Source: Mesorhizobium sp. (GTDB lineage Bacteria > Pseudomonadota > Alphaproteobacteria > Rhizobiales > Rhizobiaceae). From it: DNA of 10,897 nt. The DNA is taken from assembly GCA_019509685.1 (NCBI GenBank), contig JAEKLU010000237.1:1-10897 (forward strand). The letters run 5' to 3'. Position 1 is the first letter of the stretch; each line of letters begins with the position of its first letter. The position numbers and the translations under genes were made by a program. Positions 1 through 7,280 of the stretch are shown in pieces. The notes beneath the pieces are model-generated. The model was not told where the DNA came from. It did no database searches and was given only the letters and a program-made list of their open reading frames with translations.

Positions 1-2636
1 TCGTCCAGGACCAGATCGAGGACGAACTGGCCGCCGTGCCCGGCGTCGCCGACGTCCAGGTCTACGGCGACCGCGACAAGATCTTCCGTATCGACGTCGA
101 CCAGAACAAGCTCGCCAGCCTCGGTTTCACGGTTGCCGATCTGAGAGCAGCCCTGGCCTCCGTCGCCTTCGATTCGCCTGCCGGGTCGATCACCACCACC
201 AACCAGGACCTGATCGTCCGCACGACCGCGGACGTGACGACGCCCGAGGAATTCGAAAATATCGTCATCGGCGGCACGACGCGCATCCGCGATGTCGCCA
301 CCGTCACCCTTGGCCCCGATGTCGGCCAGACGACGCTGCGCTCGGATGGCAAGACCGGCATCGGCATCGGCATCATCCGCCAGGCCGAATCCAACACTTT
401 GGATATTTCGACCGGCGTCCAGGCCGCCGTCGCCAAGCTGCAGGAAAACCTGCCCAAGGGCATGGCGATCAAGATCACCAGCGACGACGCGGTCTTCGTC
501 AAGGGCGCCGTGCATGAGGTCGAGATCGCGCTCGGCCTGTCGGTCACAATGGTGCTGATCGTCATCTACGTCTTCCTGCTCGACTGGCGCGCCACGCTGA
601 TCCCCGGCCTGTCGATGCCGGTCGCCATGATCGGCACCATCGCCGCCATCTATCTGGCCGGCTTCTCGGTCAACATCCTGACTTTGCTTGCCCTGGTGCT
701 GGCGACTGGCCTTGTCGTCGACGACGCTATCGTCGTGCTCGAAAACATCGTGCGACGACGCAACGAAGGCATGGGGCCCCGCGCCGCCGCCGTGCTCGGC
801 GCGCAGGAAGTGTTCTTCGCCGTCGTCGCCACGACATTGACGCTGGTCGCCGTCTTCGTGCCGATCTCCTTCCTGCCCGGCCAAACCGGCGGCCTGTTTC
901 GCGAATTCGGCTTCGTGCTTGCCATGTCGGTGCTTTTATCCTGCGTGGTGGCGCTGACGCTTTGCCCGATGCTCGCCTCGCGCATGCTGACGAGCGCCTC
1001 GCTCCACCACGAAGGCGGCCATGGCTTCGGCGCCCGCATCGGCGGCGCGCTCAACGCCGGCTACAAGCGCGGCCTGCATGCCTGTCTCGACGCGCCCTGG
1101 ATCGTGGTGCTGGTCGCTGTGCTGTTTGCCGGCACCGCCTTCACGCTGTTCGGCGCCATCCGCCAGGAACTGACGCCGACCGAGGACCGCGCCGCCGTGC
1201 TGTTGCGCATCAGCGCTCCGCAAGGCGTCAGCCTCGACTACACGACGCAACAGATGCAGAAGATCGAGAAACTGATTCAGCCGATGCGCGATTCCGGCGA
1301 GATCCGCGCCACTTTCGAGAATGCCGGCCAGAACGGCTCCTACAACTCCGGCTTCATGGTGATGACGCTCGCCCCTTGGAACGAGCGCAGCCGCAGCCAG
1401 CAGGAAATCATGGCCGAGATCAGCCAGCTGACCAAGCTGGTGCCGAGCGTGCGTATCTTCCCGGTCCAGCCCAACAGCCTCGGTATCCGCGGCGCCGGCA
1501 ACGGCCTGCAATTCGCCCTTGTCGGCAACGACCGCAAGGCGCTCGGCGACGCGGCGGTGAAAATCATCGCCGAGATGCAGAAGGATCCGCGTTTCCAGAC
1601 GCCGCGCCTCTCCATCGATCCGACGCAGCCGCAACTCGCCGTGGCCATTGACCGCGAGCGCGCCTCCGATCTCGGCATCGACATAACCGGGCTGGCCAAC
1701 ACCATGCAGGCCATGCTCGACGGCAATGATGTCGTCGACGTCTACATCGCCGACCGCAGTTATGGCGTGAAGCTGGTCTCGACCACCAATCCGATCAACG
1801 ATCCGACCGACCTGGAAAACGTCTTCCTGAAGACGGGCGACGGTCGCTTCGTGCCGATGTCGACCATCGCCACCTTGACCGAACGCGCCGTGCCGCCATC
1901 GCTGTCGCGCGAGCAGCAGCAGCCGTCGGTGGCGATCACCTCCAACCTTTCAGGCAATTTCGCGCTCGGCGACGCGTTGACCCGCGCCGAGGAAATCGCC
2001 ACGCCGCTGTTGCCGCCAGGCAGCCGCATCCTGCCGCTGGCCGAGGCCGCGACGCTGGGCGAAACCAACAGCGCCATGGTGACCATCTTCGGCTTCGCGC
2101 TGGTCATCATCCTGCTTGTGCTGGCGGCGCAGTTCGAAAGCTTCGTCAGCGCCGTCATCATCATGGCGACGGTGCCGCTCGGGCTGGCCTGCGCCATCTT
2201 TGCCTTACTGCTGTCGGGCACCAGCCTCAACGCCTACAGCCAGATCGGCCTCGTGCTGCTGGTCGGCGTCATGGCCAAGAACGGCATCCTGATCGTCGAA
2301 TTCGCCAACCAGCTGCGCGACCGCGGGCTGGGCGTGCGCGAGGCGATCGAGCAGGCCTCGGTGATCCGCTTGCGGCCGGTGATGATGACCATGATCTGCA
2401 CCATCCTTGGCGGCGTGCCGCTGGTGCTGGCCGCCGGCGCCGGCGCCGAGGCGCGCGTGGCACTCGGCTGGGTCATCGTCGGCGGGCTCGGTCTGGCCAC
2501 CATCTCGACGCTCTTCCTCACCCCAGTCGCCTATCTGCTGCTCGGCCGCTTCGTCACGCCCAAGACGCATGAGGAAGCGCGGCTGAAGCGCGAATTGGAG
2601 GAAGCCGCCTACACGAACATCGAGCCGGCCGAATAG
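1..2636 (+). CDS. RND-family efflux transporter permease subunit (5' truncated by window edge)
   Basis: This is the inner-membrane, proton-driven pump of a tripartite efflux complex (AcrB/MexB-like, HAE-1 class), which normally works with a periplasmic adaptor and an outer-membrane channel. The reading frame is open from the first complete codon at base 3 and ends with TAG at 2634-2636, giving about 877 residues. Family members are about 1,040, so roughly 165 N-terminal residues (TM1 and the start of the first porter domain) lie outside the window. Numbering from base 3, the TM4 proton-relay pair is Asp240-Asp241 in GLVVDDAIVVLEN, and the TM10 lysine is Lys759 in GVMAKNGILIVEF. Their spacing (518) is close to that of AcrB D408-K940 (532). 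Both large periplasmic porter regions and the second TM bundle are present, so the visible part looks intact. The substrate is unknown. An adaptor gene would be expected upstream, but this is inference. The stop codon is 2 bp from the stop of the opposing gtrA-like gene. Confidence 0.95.
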   Translation, partial: VQDQIEDELAAVPGVADVQVYGDRDKIFRIDVDQNKLASLGFTVADLRAALASVAFDSPAGSITTTNQDLIVRTTADVTTPEEFENIVIGGTTRIRDVATVTLGPDVGQTTLRSDGKTGIGIGIIRQAESNTLDISTGVQAAVAKLQENLPKGMAIKITSDDAVFVKGAVHEVEIALGLSVTMVLIVIYVFLLDWRATLIPGLSMPVAMIGTIAAIYLAGFSVNILTLLALVLATGLVVDDAIVVLENIVRRRNEGMGPRAAAVLGAQEVFFAVVATTLTLVAVFVPISFLPGQTGGLFREFGFVLAMSVLLSCVVALTLCPMLASRMLTSASLHHEGGHGFGARIGGALNAGYKRGLHACLDAPWIVVLVAVLFAGTAFTLFGAIRQELTPTEDRAAVLLRISAPQGVSLDYTTQQMQKIEKLIQPMRDSGEIRATFENAGQNGSYNSGFMVMTLAPWNERSRSQQEIMAEISQLTKLVPSVRIFPVQPNSLGIRGAGNGLQFALVGNDRKALGDAAVKIIAEMQKDPRFQTPRLSIDPTQPQLAVAIDRERASDLGIDITGLANTMQAMLDGNDVVDVYIADRSYGVKLVSTTNPINDPTDLENVFLKTGDGRFVPMSTIATLTERAVPPSLSREQQQPSVAITSNLSGNFALGDALTRAEEIATPLLPPGSRILPLAEAATLGETNSAMVTIFGFALVIILLVLAAQFESFVSAVIIMATVPLGLACAIFALLLSGTSLNAYSQIGLVLLVGVMAKNGILIVEFANQLRDRGLGVREAIEQASVIRLRPVMMTMICTILGGVPLVLAAGAGAEARVALGWVIVGGLGLATISTLFLTPVAYLLLGRFVTPKTHEEARLKRELEEAAYTNIEPAE

Positions 2637-2638
2637 AG

Positions 2639-3049
2639 CTATTTCAGCAGCCGGCCTTCGATCGACCAGCGCGCCGACAGAAAGTTCAGCACAGCGGCCA
2701 CGATCAACCCGCCGATCTTTGCCGGCCACACGCCGAGAGCTCCGGCCAGCATGGCGATCGAAAGGCTGGAAACACCCAGCGAAATCAGCGCGCCCAGCGA
2801 GACGAAGCGCAGGAACGAATGGTGCAGCCGGATGTCCGGGTCCCGTTCGAACGACCAGAACCGGTTCGCCACAAAGGAGAAAAGGACGGCGACCAGCCAG
2901 GCCGCGACATTGGCGGCCAAAGGCGGCATGGCGAGCTTGAGCAGCAGGAAAAACGCGGCAAGGTCGATGCAGGTGTTCGCCAGTCCCACCAAGGCGAAGC
3001 GGACGATCTTGCTGCCGGTCGAACGTTGCGTCTGGTCGGTGCCGCTCAT
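2639..3049 (-). CDS. GtrA family small membrane protein (putative lipid-linked sugar flippase)
   Basis: The 136-residue protein has four predicted membrane segments, at about residues 16-39, 44-64, 82-105 and 111-130. This is the usual size and topology of the GtrA/DPMS family. Family hallmarks are visible: the TM1 pattern VRFALVGLANTCIDL, and the two motifs near helix ends, SFVANRFWSFE and NFLSARWSIE. GtrA proteins are thought to help move polyprenyl-phosphate-linked sugars across the inner membrane, or to assist a partner GT2 synthase; the biochemistry is not firmly settled. It is the last gene of a four-gene minus-strand operon. Its ATG (3047-3049) overlaps the TGA of the deacetylase gene in an ATGA, which implies translational coupling. 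The GT2 enzyme two genes upstream is the type that makes the presumed cargo. The family call is secure; the cargo and direct flippase activity are inferred. Confidence 0.9.
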   Translation of the reverse strand: MSGTDQTQRSTGSKIVRFALVGLANTCIDLAAFFLLLKLAMPPLAANVAAWLVAVLFSFVANRFWSFERDPDIRLHHSFLRFVSLGALISLGVSSLSIAMLAGALGVWPAKIGGLIVAAVLNFLSARWSIEGRLLK

Positions 3050-3864
3050 GAGCCGCCGTCCATGACGCGGACCCCGGCCCGGTCCAGGCTGGCGCCAAAA
3101 TCATCAGAGCCCAGAACCGCGAACTCGACCTCGCGCGCGCCTTGCATGACGTCTCGTGCCCGCAGCGTTTCGTCGACATGGCCGGGATGGCACATGAACA
3201 ACCCTTGCTCCGGCAAGCTCGCCAATGCGGCGTTCAGCGTCGGAGCGAATTTCTCCGGCTGCCGCCAGTCATAGATGCCGCAAAGCGGTGTCATGACGGC
3301 AAAGCCCGCGCGTTGCATCGCTTTGTTGAAGCCGGCGGCAAGGGCAGCGATCGCGGCGATCTTGGCCGCCGCGTCGAGGCCGACAAGTGCTGGCGCGCCG
3401 CGCAGCGCCGGCTTGTCCGCGGCCGTCGCGAAACGCGCCAGCAGCCACTTTCGCACCACCGGCAGGAAATGCACGTGCTGGTGCCCGTCAATGAAGTCGG
3501 GCGGGCCTCCCAGCGCTTCGATAAAGCGGTCATACTGGGCGTCGAGTTCGGCATGCACGTCGCGCGCGTCGATGCGGCCGCGCCGGATCGGCAGCGCCAG
3601 CGAGCCAAGCGGCGGCAGCCTGCCTTCCGGCGCCAGGCTCGACGAACCGGTGACGGCGACCTGATCGGTGAGGGTCAGATGCAATCCGACCGCCGCCCTT
3701 TCGCGCAAAGGTCTTATGCGCCGCGCCTCCTCTTCCCATTCGGGAAAACCGGTCATGCAACTGGTGCCCGTCAGGCGACCGCGATCGATGAGGTCGAGGA
3801 TCGCCTTCGATACGCCGGGCGCCAGGCCGTAATCGTCGGCGATCAGGCGGATCGATCTGGTCAT
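3046..3864 (-). CDS. ChbG/HpnK (YdjC-like) family carbohydrate deacetylase, NaxD-like by context
   Basis: This is a 272-residue single-domain protein of the YdjC/ChbG/HpnK family, metal-dependent enzymes that remove N-acetyl groups from sugars. Visible motifs, in order, are IADDYG (Asp10-Asp11, metal and catalytic region), GLHLTLT (His62), DGHQHVH (residues 126-132, metal-binding histidines) and CHPGH (225-229). No signal peptide or membrane segment is evident, so it probably acts at the cytoplasmic face. Known members include ChbG (chitooligosaccharides), HpnK (hopanoid side chains) and NaxD/LgmC (undecaprenyl-phosphate-linked aminosugar used on lipid A). Four-base ATGA overlaps on both sides couple it to a GT2 polyprenyl-phosphate glycosyltransferase and a GtrA protein. 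That favours a lipid-linked sugar substrate over chitobiose; no other hopanoid gene is visible to support HpnK. Family confidence is high, the NaxD-like role is moderate inference. Confidence 0.9.
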   Translation of the reverse strand: MTRSIRLIADDYGLAPGVSKAILDLIDRGRLTGTSCMTGFPEWEEEARRIRPLRERAAVGLHLTLTDQVAVTGSSSLAPEGRLPPLGSLALPIRRGRIDARDVHAELDAQYDRFIEALGGPPDFIDGHQHVHFLPVVRKWLLARFATAADKPALRGAPALVGLDAAAKIAAIAALAAGFNKAMQRAGFAVMTPLCGIYDWRQPEKFAPTLNAALASLPEQGLFMCHPGHVDETLRARDVMQGAREVEFAVLGSDDFGASLDRAGVRVMDGGS

Positions 3865-4829
3865 TTGCTGGAGGCGGCCTGTTCGGCGGCATCGCCATGC
3901 AGGACATCGCGCACGATATAGACCGGCCGGTCCTTGCTTTCACTGAGTGTGACCCAGACATATTCGCCGATCAGGCCGAGCAATGTGAGGTTGAGCCCGC
4001 CCAGCAGCACGACGGCGACCATAAGGCTCGGGTAGCCGGGCACGGAGATGCCGTAGAACAGCACCTCGAAAAGCACCTTCACGCCGTAGGCCAGGCCGGC
4101 AAGCGCCGCCAGCAAGCCGATGAGGCTGATGATGCGCAGCGGGATCACCGAAAAGGAGGTGAACCCTTCCAGCGAAAAAGCGATCAGGTTGAGCCGGTTC
4201 CATTTCGATGTGCCGCTCACCCGGTTCTCGGGCGTGTAGAGCATCGCTTTCTGGTTGAAGCCGGCCCAGGCGAACAGGCCCTTGTTGAAGCGCCGCTTGT
4301 CGCGCACGCTGATCAGGGCCCGCACCACGGCGGCGCGCATGACGCGAAAGTCGCCGGCATTCTCCGGGATATCGAAGCGCTGGCTGCTGTTGATCAGCTT
4401 GTAGAACAGCCGCGCCATCTGGCTGCGCCGCCAACTCGCCTCGCGCCGGTCATTCTGCGCGTAGACGACATCGATATCCGCGTTCTCGACCAGCTCGCCG
4501 ATCATTGTCAGGCTGATCTCCATCGAATGCTGGAGATCGGAATCCATGATCAGGACCATGTCGCCGCGCGAATGGTCGAGGCCGGCGAGCACCGCCGCCT
4601 CCTTGCCGAAATTGCGGCTGAGCCGCACGATCTCCCAGGAGCCGGACAGCGCGGCGGCGAACCTTTCGGCGCCGCCGTCGCGGCTGCCGTCGTCGATCAG
4701 TATCTTGCGGACAGACATTCCGAAGCGCTCACCAACCGCCGCTTCCAGCCTGTCGAGCAATCCGACGAAGGCGACCGCGGATTCGGCTTCGTTGAGGAAG
4801 GGCGCAATGATGTCGAGCGTTTCAGCCAT
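3861..4829 (-). CDS. GT2 family polyprenyl-phosphate glycosyltransferase (GtrB/ArnC/FlmF2-like)
   Basis: The 322-residue protein has an N-terminal GT-A fold catalytic domain and two C-terminal membrane helices (about 229-254 and 266-292), the architecture of DPM1/GtrB/ArnC enzymes. These transfer a sugar from a nucleotide donor to undecaprenyl phosphate on the cytoplasmic face. Motifs are the start region IIAPFLNEAE, DDGS (46-49), the metal-binding DSD (96-98) within IMDSDLQHSME, and the membrane-proximal signature RVSGTSKWNRL followed by FSVIPLR. The usual DADLQDPPE loop is changed to DSDLQHSME here, so the Pro-Pro is missing; the metal-binding acidic residues are kept. The start ATG at 4827-4829 lies inside the end of the GT87 gene (8 bp overlap), and its stop overlaps the deacetylase start by 4 bp. 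The donor sugar cannot be read from sequence; the neighbouring deacetylase suggests an N-acetylated sugar. Confidence 0.92.
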   Translation of the reverse strand: MAETLDIIAPFLNEAESAVAFVGLLDRLEAAVGERFGMSVRKILIDDGSRDGGAERFAAALSGSWEIVRLSRNFGKEAAVLAGLDHSRGDMVLIMDSDLQHSMEISLTMIGELVENADIDVVYAQNDRREASWRRSQMARLFYKLINSSQRFDIPENAGDFRVMRAAVVRALISVRDKRRFNKGLFAWAGFNQKAMLYTPENRVSGTSKWNRLNLIAFSLEGFTSFSVIPLRIISLIGLLAALAGLAYGVKVLFEVLFYGISVPGYPSLMVAVVLLGGLNLTLLGLIGEYVWVTLSESKDRPVYIVRDVLHGDAAEQAASSK

Positions 4830-5988
4830 GCGCGACGGACCTTGTCTCGGCCGCCTTCTCGCGCCCCTTCACCCAGAACCAGCCGATGAGAGTGCAAGCT
4901 GTGATGGTGACGCTGATCGGCCGGAACCACGGGTGGAAGAAGTTGTGCATATCGCGGGTAAGGCTGGTTAGACCCGTAAGGAAGAGCAGGACGGCCACAA
5001 ACCAGCGCATGGATGCGGCTTTCTCGTCCTGCCACAGCAAAGCGACCGAGAGGCCGGCGGGAACCGCCACCAAGGCATAGGTGTTCGGCTCGACGCGCGG
5101 GTTGAACACGCACATGTAGAACGCCGCCACCAGGAAAATGGCGAGCCCGCGGACATTGGAGTCCAGCCTGCGGTCGAACTGAAGCACGATCCAAAGCGTG
5201 AGCAATGCCGCGATGGCGCGCACGATCGTTGCATCGAATTCAGGGATCAGCAGTCCAATGGAGGCAAAAGGCGCGGTAAAATCCGTCGCAATGAACGGGC
5301 CGGTATGGTCGACCGCCATCGAGGTCACCATGCGGAAGAAATCCGCATATTGGGCATTGATGTAGTCCGTGGATGCAAAGGCGTAAGGAACGGCGAGCAC
5401 GACCGCCACCGCCAGCACAAGCACCGGAATAAGCCGGGGCCGCAGAGCGCCGGCGAGCAGCAGCATGACCAGGGCCGTCGGCTTGGCAATGATGGCGAGC
5501 GAAGCCCACAAGAAGGTTTCCGCGCGGCGCCCTTCAAGCGCCGACAGAGTGAGGAGCCAGCACGCGCCGGCCAGCAGGATCGTCGACTGGCCGTTGCGCA
5601 CCGCGCCGAGTGCCAGCGGCAGCGCCAGGAACAGCCCGTAGGAGAGGCGCCATGCCTGGTCGTCGCCGCCTATCTTGCGCACTTGGCGAACAGCCGCCAG
5701 CGTGAGCACGCCGAAGCACAGCAGCCGCCACAAAGTATCGCCGACATAAGGACCAAGCTTCAGCAGCGGGACGTAGAGGGCTGCAAAGGCGGGCGCGTAG
5801 AGGTAACCCATCGCCAGTTCGACATGGTAGAGCGGACGGGCCGCGATGAAGGCTTCGGAGCCATTTCGGTAGACGAAAACGACGGAACGGGCGTCAGGCG
5901 CATGCCAGGCCATGATCTGGACGATCACGAACGCCCCGATCCACAGCCAAAGTCCCAGACGGTCGAAAACCGGTTTGGTCATCGTCAT
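4822..5988 (-). CDS. GT87 (DUF2029) family integral-membrane glycosyltransferase
   Basis: This polytopic membrane protein of about 388 residues has roughly nine to eleven hydrophobic segments. GT87 enzymes are GT-C fold transferases (PimE is the best known) that use a polyprenyl-phosphate sugar as donor on the outer face of the inner membrane. Numbered from the longest start (GTG at 5991), family-like patterns are the first-loop ARPLYHVELAMGYLYAP (51-67), NGQSTILLAG (133-142), the AKPTAL helix (169-174) and NPRVEPNTYALV (298-309). Three in-frame starts are possible: GTG 5991, ATG 5988 and ATG 5982. I chose 5988; the GGGGTG at 5990-5995 would be better spaced for 5982. It is the first gene of the operon. 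The acidic residue expected just before the YxxA stretch of loop 1 is not in its usual place; Asp33 (HAPDAR) is the nearest candidate. The role as final transferase for the sugar made downstream is inference. Confidence 0.85.
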   Translation of the reverse strand: MTMTKPVFDRLGLWLWIGAFVIVQIMAWHAPDARSVVFVYRNGSEAFIAARPLYHVELAMGYLYAPAFAALYVPLLKLGPYVGDTLWRLLCFGVLTLAAVRQVRKIGGDDQAWRLSYGLFLALPLALGAVRNGQSTILLAGACWLLTLSALEGRRAETFLWASLAIIAKPTALVMLLLAGALRPRLIPVLVLAVAVVLAVPYAFASTDYINAQYADFFRMVTSMAVDHTGPFIATDFTAPFASIGLLIPEFDATIVRAIAALLTLWIVLQFDRRLDSNVRGLAIFLVAAFYMCVFNPRVEPNTYALVAVPAGLSVALLWQDEKAASMRWFVAVLLFLTGLTSLTRDMHNFFHPWFRPISVTITACTLIGWFWVKGREKAAETRSVAHG

Positions 5989-6007
5989 CACCCCATATTT
6001 CAGCCAG

Positions 6008-6044
6008 GATGATTTTTCCCATCATCGTCCGGCTTCAGGGCCGG
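6008..6044 (-). repeat. Two adjacent small inverted repeats in the leader of the GT87 operon
   Basis: GATGAT (6008-6013) pairs with ATCATC (6021-6026) across a 7-base loop. Immediately beside it CCGGC (6029-6033) pairs with GCCGG (6040-6044) across a 6-base loop. On the minus strand they form two consecutive hairpins that end about 20 bases before the GT87 start. Stems of 5-6 bp are short and could arise by chance in such DNA. A regulatory role is possible but unproven. Confidence 0.35.
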
Positions 6045-6164
6045 CGACATATCACGGAGCCATCAGCGCGGCATAGAGCATCGGCTCTTGGCACCCGGAA
6101 AATGTGCAAGCGCCAGGCGGCAGACCCCGGAATTCCGGCTTTTTCGAGGGTTTGCGATGCCTAT

Positions 6165-6176
6165 CACAGCTCTGTG
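6165..6176. repeat. Short dyad CACAG-CT-CTGTG, possible operator
   Basis: A perfect 5-bp inverted repeat with a 2-base centre lies about 180 bp upstream of the GT87 start and 62 bp beyond the reductase stop. Such a compact dyad could be a regulator half-site pair, but it is short enough to be chance. No cognate regulator gene is in the window. Confidence 0.25.
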
Positions 6177-6237
6177 TTCGATATTTTGGACTCGCGTGTC
6201 ATGCCGCGAAGCCCGGCGATCAAGGCGGACATCCGAT

Positions 6238-7275
6238 CTATGGCCTGATGAACACCTTGCCGTTCGGCTTGGCCAGTTCGGCGGGCAGCCGCGCCATCGC
6301 CTCCTCGAATGGCACCACCGCGGTGACATCGGTCGACCAGCGTCCGTCGGAAAAGCGTTTCTGCGCCTCCAGCACGGCCGCGCCCAGCCTGTCGCGGAAC
6401 TGCCGCATCCATTCGACGAGCCAGAAGCCCTCGATATGCTTGTGCTGGAAGATCAACTGGCCAGGCTCGCGAATCACCGTCGGCTCGGCATCGAGCCGGC
6501 CATAGATGATCCAGCGCGAGCGCTTCGGCGTGGCGTTGAAAATGGCTGATGCCAGCGGGCCGGTGACCGCATCGAGGAAGATGCGCGGCTGCTCGGCCTT
6601 GATCACTTCGCGCAGCGAGGCTTCGAAATCGGCCGCCTTTTCGTTGAGCACATGGGCGGCGCCGTGCTGCTTGAGCAGTTCTATCTGCTCGTCGCGGCGC
6701 ACGGTGACGATCGGCCGGAAGCCTGCTTCCTTGGCCAGCCCGATGATCAGCTTGCAGAGCTGGCTGGCGCCGGCCGTCATGATGAAGGCCTTCTCGCCTG
6801 TCTCCCTGACGATGTCGAACATGGCCAAAGCGGTCAGCGGATTGACGATCATCGCGGCAGCGTCCTCGTCGCGCACCGTGTCGAGAAGCGGAATGCAGGA
6901 TATGGCCTCGGCGACGGCGTAGTCGGCCCAGGCACCCCAGTTCGAGACGCCAGTGGCGAAGGCGACGCGTTTGCCGTCCAGGCTTTTTGCATAGGCGTCG
7001 TCACCGGTGGCGACGACAACGCCGACGCCTTCGAAGCCGGCCGGCCGGCCCTGCACACGCGGCTGTCCGTATTGGCCCTTGATGAAGGCAATATCGGAGG
7101 GATTGATCGAGGCGAGGCTGACCTTGATCAGCGCCTGTGTCGGCCCCGGCGTCGGCACGCCGATGCTGCCCGGTTGAAGATAGGGCTCCATCGCCTCGAG
7201 CGCGGCGGCCGAGGGCGTCCTGGTGTAGCCATCGCCGACAAGCAGCAGACCCTTCATTTCCGACGGAAGCGCCAT
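6238..7275 (-). CDS. Medium-chain dehydrogenase/reductase (quinone oxidoreductase-like, zinc-independent type)
   Basis: The 345-residue MDR-superfamily NAD(P)H-dependent oxidoreductase has an N-terminal GroES-like domain (about 1-130) and a Rossmann cofactor domain (about 135-275). Family features are SINPSDIAFIKGQYG (56-70), PAGFEGVGVVVATG (78-91) and the nucleotide-binding stretch AFIMTAGASQLCKL (163-176). The structural and catalytic zinc cysteine clusters of alcohol dehydrogenases are missing, so a quinone oxidoreductase or enoyl reductase-like activity is more likely. The frame extends upstream to 7710, but the start is placed at ATG 7273-7275: the protein homology begins there, it falls 5 bp after the acyl-CoA dehydrogenase stop, and an AGGAAAAGG-like sequence precedes it within the end of that gene. 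It is the second gene of a two-gene operon with the dehydrogenase. Its substrate is unknown; context suggests an acyl-CoA or enone intermediate. Confidence 0.88.
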   Translation of the reverse strand: MALPSEMKGLLLVGDGYTRTPSAAALEAMEPYLQPGSIGVPTPGPTQALIKVSLASINPSDIAFIKGQYGQPRVQGRPAGFEGVGVVVATGDDAYAKSLDGKRVAFATGVSNWGAWADYAVAEAISCIPLLDTVRDEDAAAMIVNPLTALAMFDIVRETGEKAFIMTAGASQLCKLIIGLAKEAGFRPIVTVRRDEQIELLKQHGAAHVLNEKAADFEASLREVIKAEQPRIFLDAVTGPLASAIFNATPKRSRWIIYGRLDAEPTVIREPGQLIFQHKHIEGFWLVEWMRQFRDRLGAAVLEAQKRFSDGRWSTDVTAVVPFEEAMARLPAELAKPNGKVFIRP

Positions 7276-7280
7276 GATGG

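Larger units (their letters stand above)
5992..6237. other. Non-coding spacer and 5' leader of the minus-strand glycosyltransferase operon
   Basis: These 246 bp lie between the GT87 start and the reductase stop, both on the minus strand. The stretch is less GC-rich than the flanking genes and carries no open frame with a credible ribosome binding site. It should hold the promoter of the GT87 operon and the 3' end of the ACAD-MDR transcript. I found no convincing -35/-10 pair; a minus-strand TTGCAC at about 6103-6108 has no good -10 partner. Small inverted repeats are listed separately. Confidence 0.6.

Noticed and set aside
2205..3179. 324-codon minus-strand frame across the pump end and the gtrA-like gene
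   Set aside because: Low-complexity Arg/Ala/Asp/His-rich composition; it overlaps three well-supported genes in other frames.
3897..4889. 330-codon plus-strand frame opposite the GT2 gene
   Set aside because: It lies antisense to a gene with intact GT2 motifs and has the composition of a reverse-strand shadow.
6127..6144. CCGGAATTCCGG palindrome followed by CTTTTT, resembling a plus-strand terminator
   Set aside because: The stem would be only 4 bp around an AATT loop, and no plus-strand gene reads into it.
6009..6248. 79-codon plus-strand frame filling the spacer between the two minus-strand operons
   Set aside because: No Shine-Dalgarno at suitable distance, no recognisable motif, and it runs into the reductase 3' end. 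It is better read as non-coding leader.
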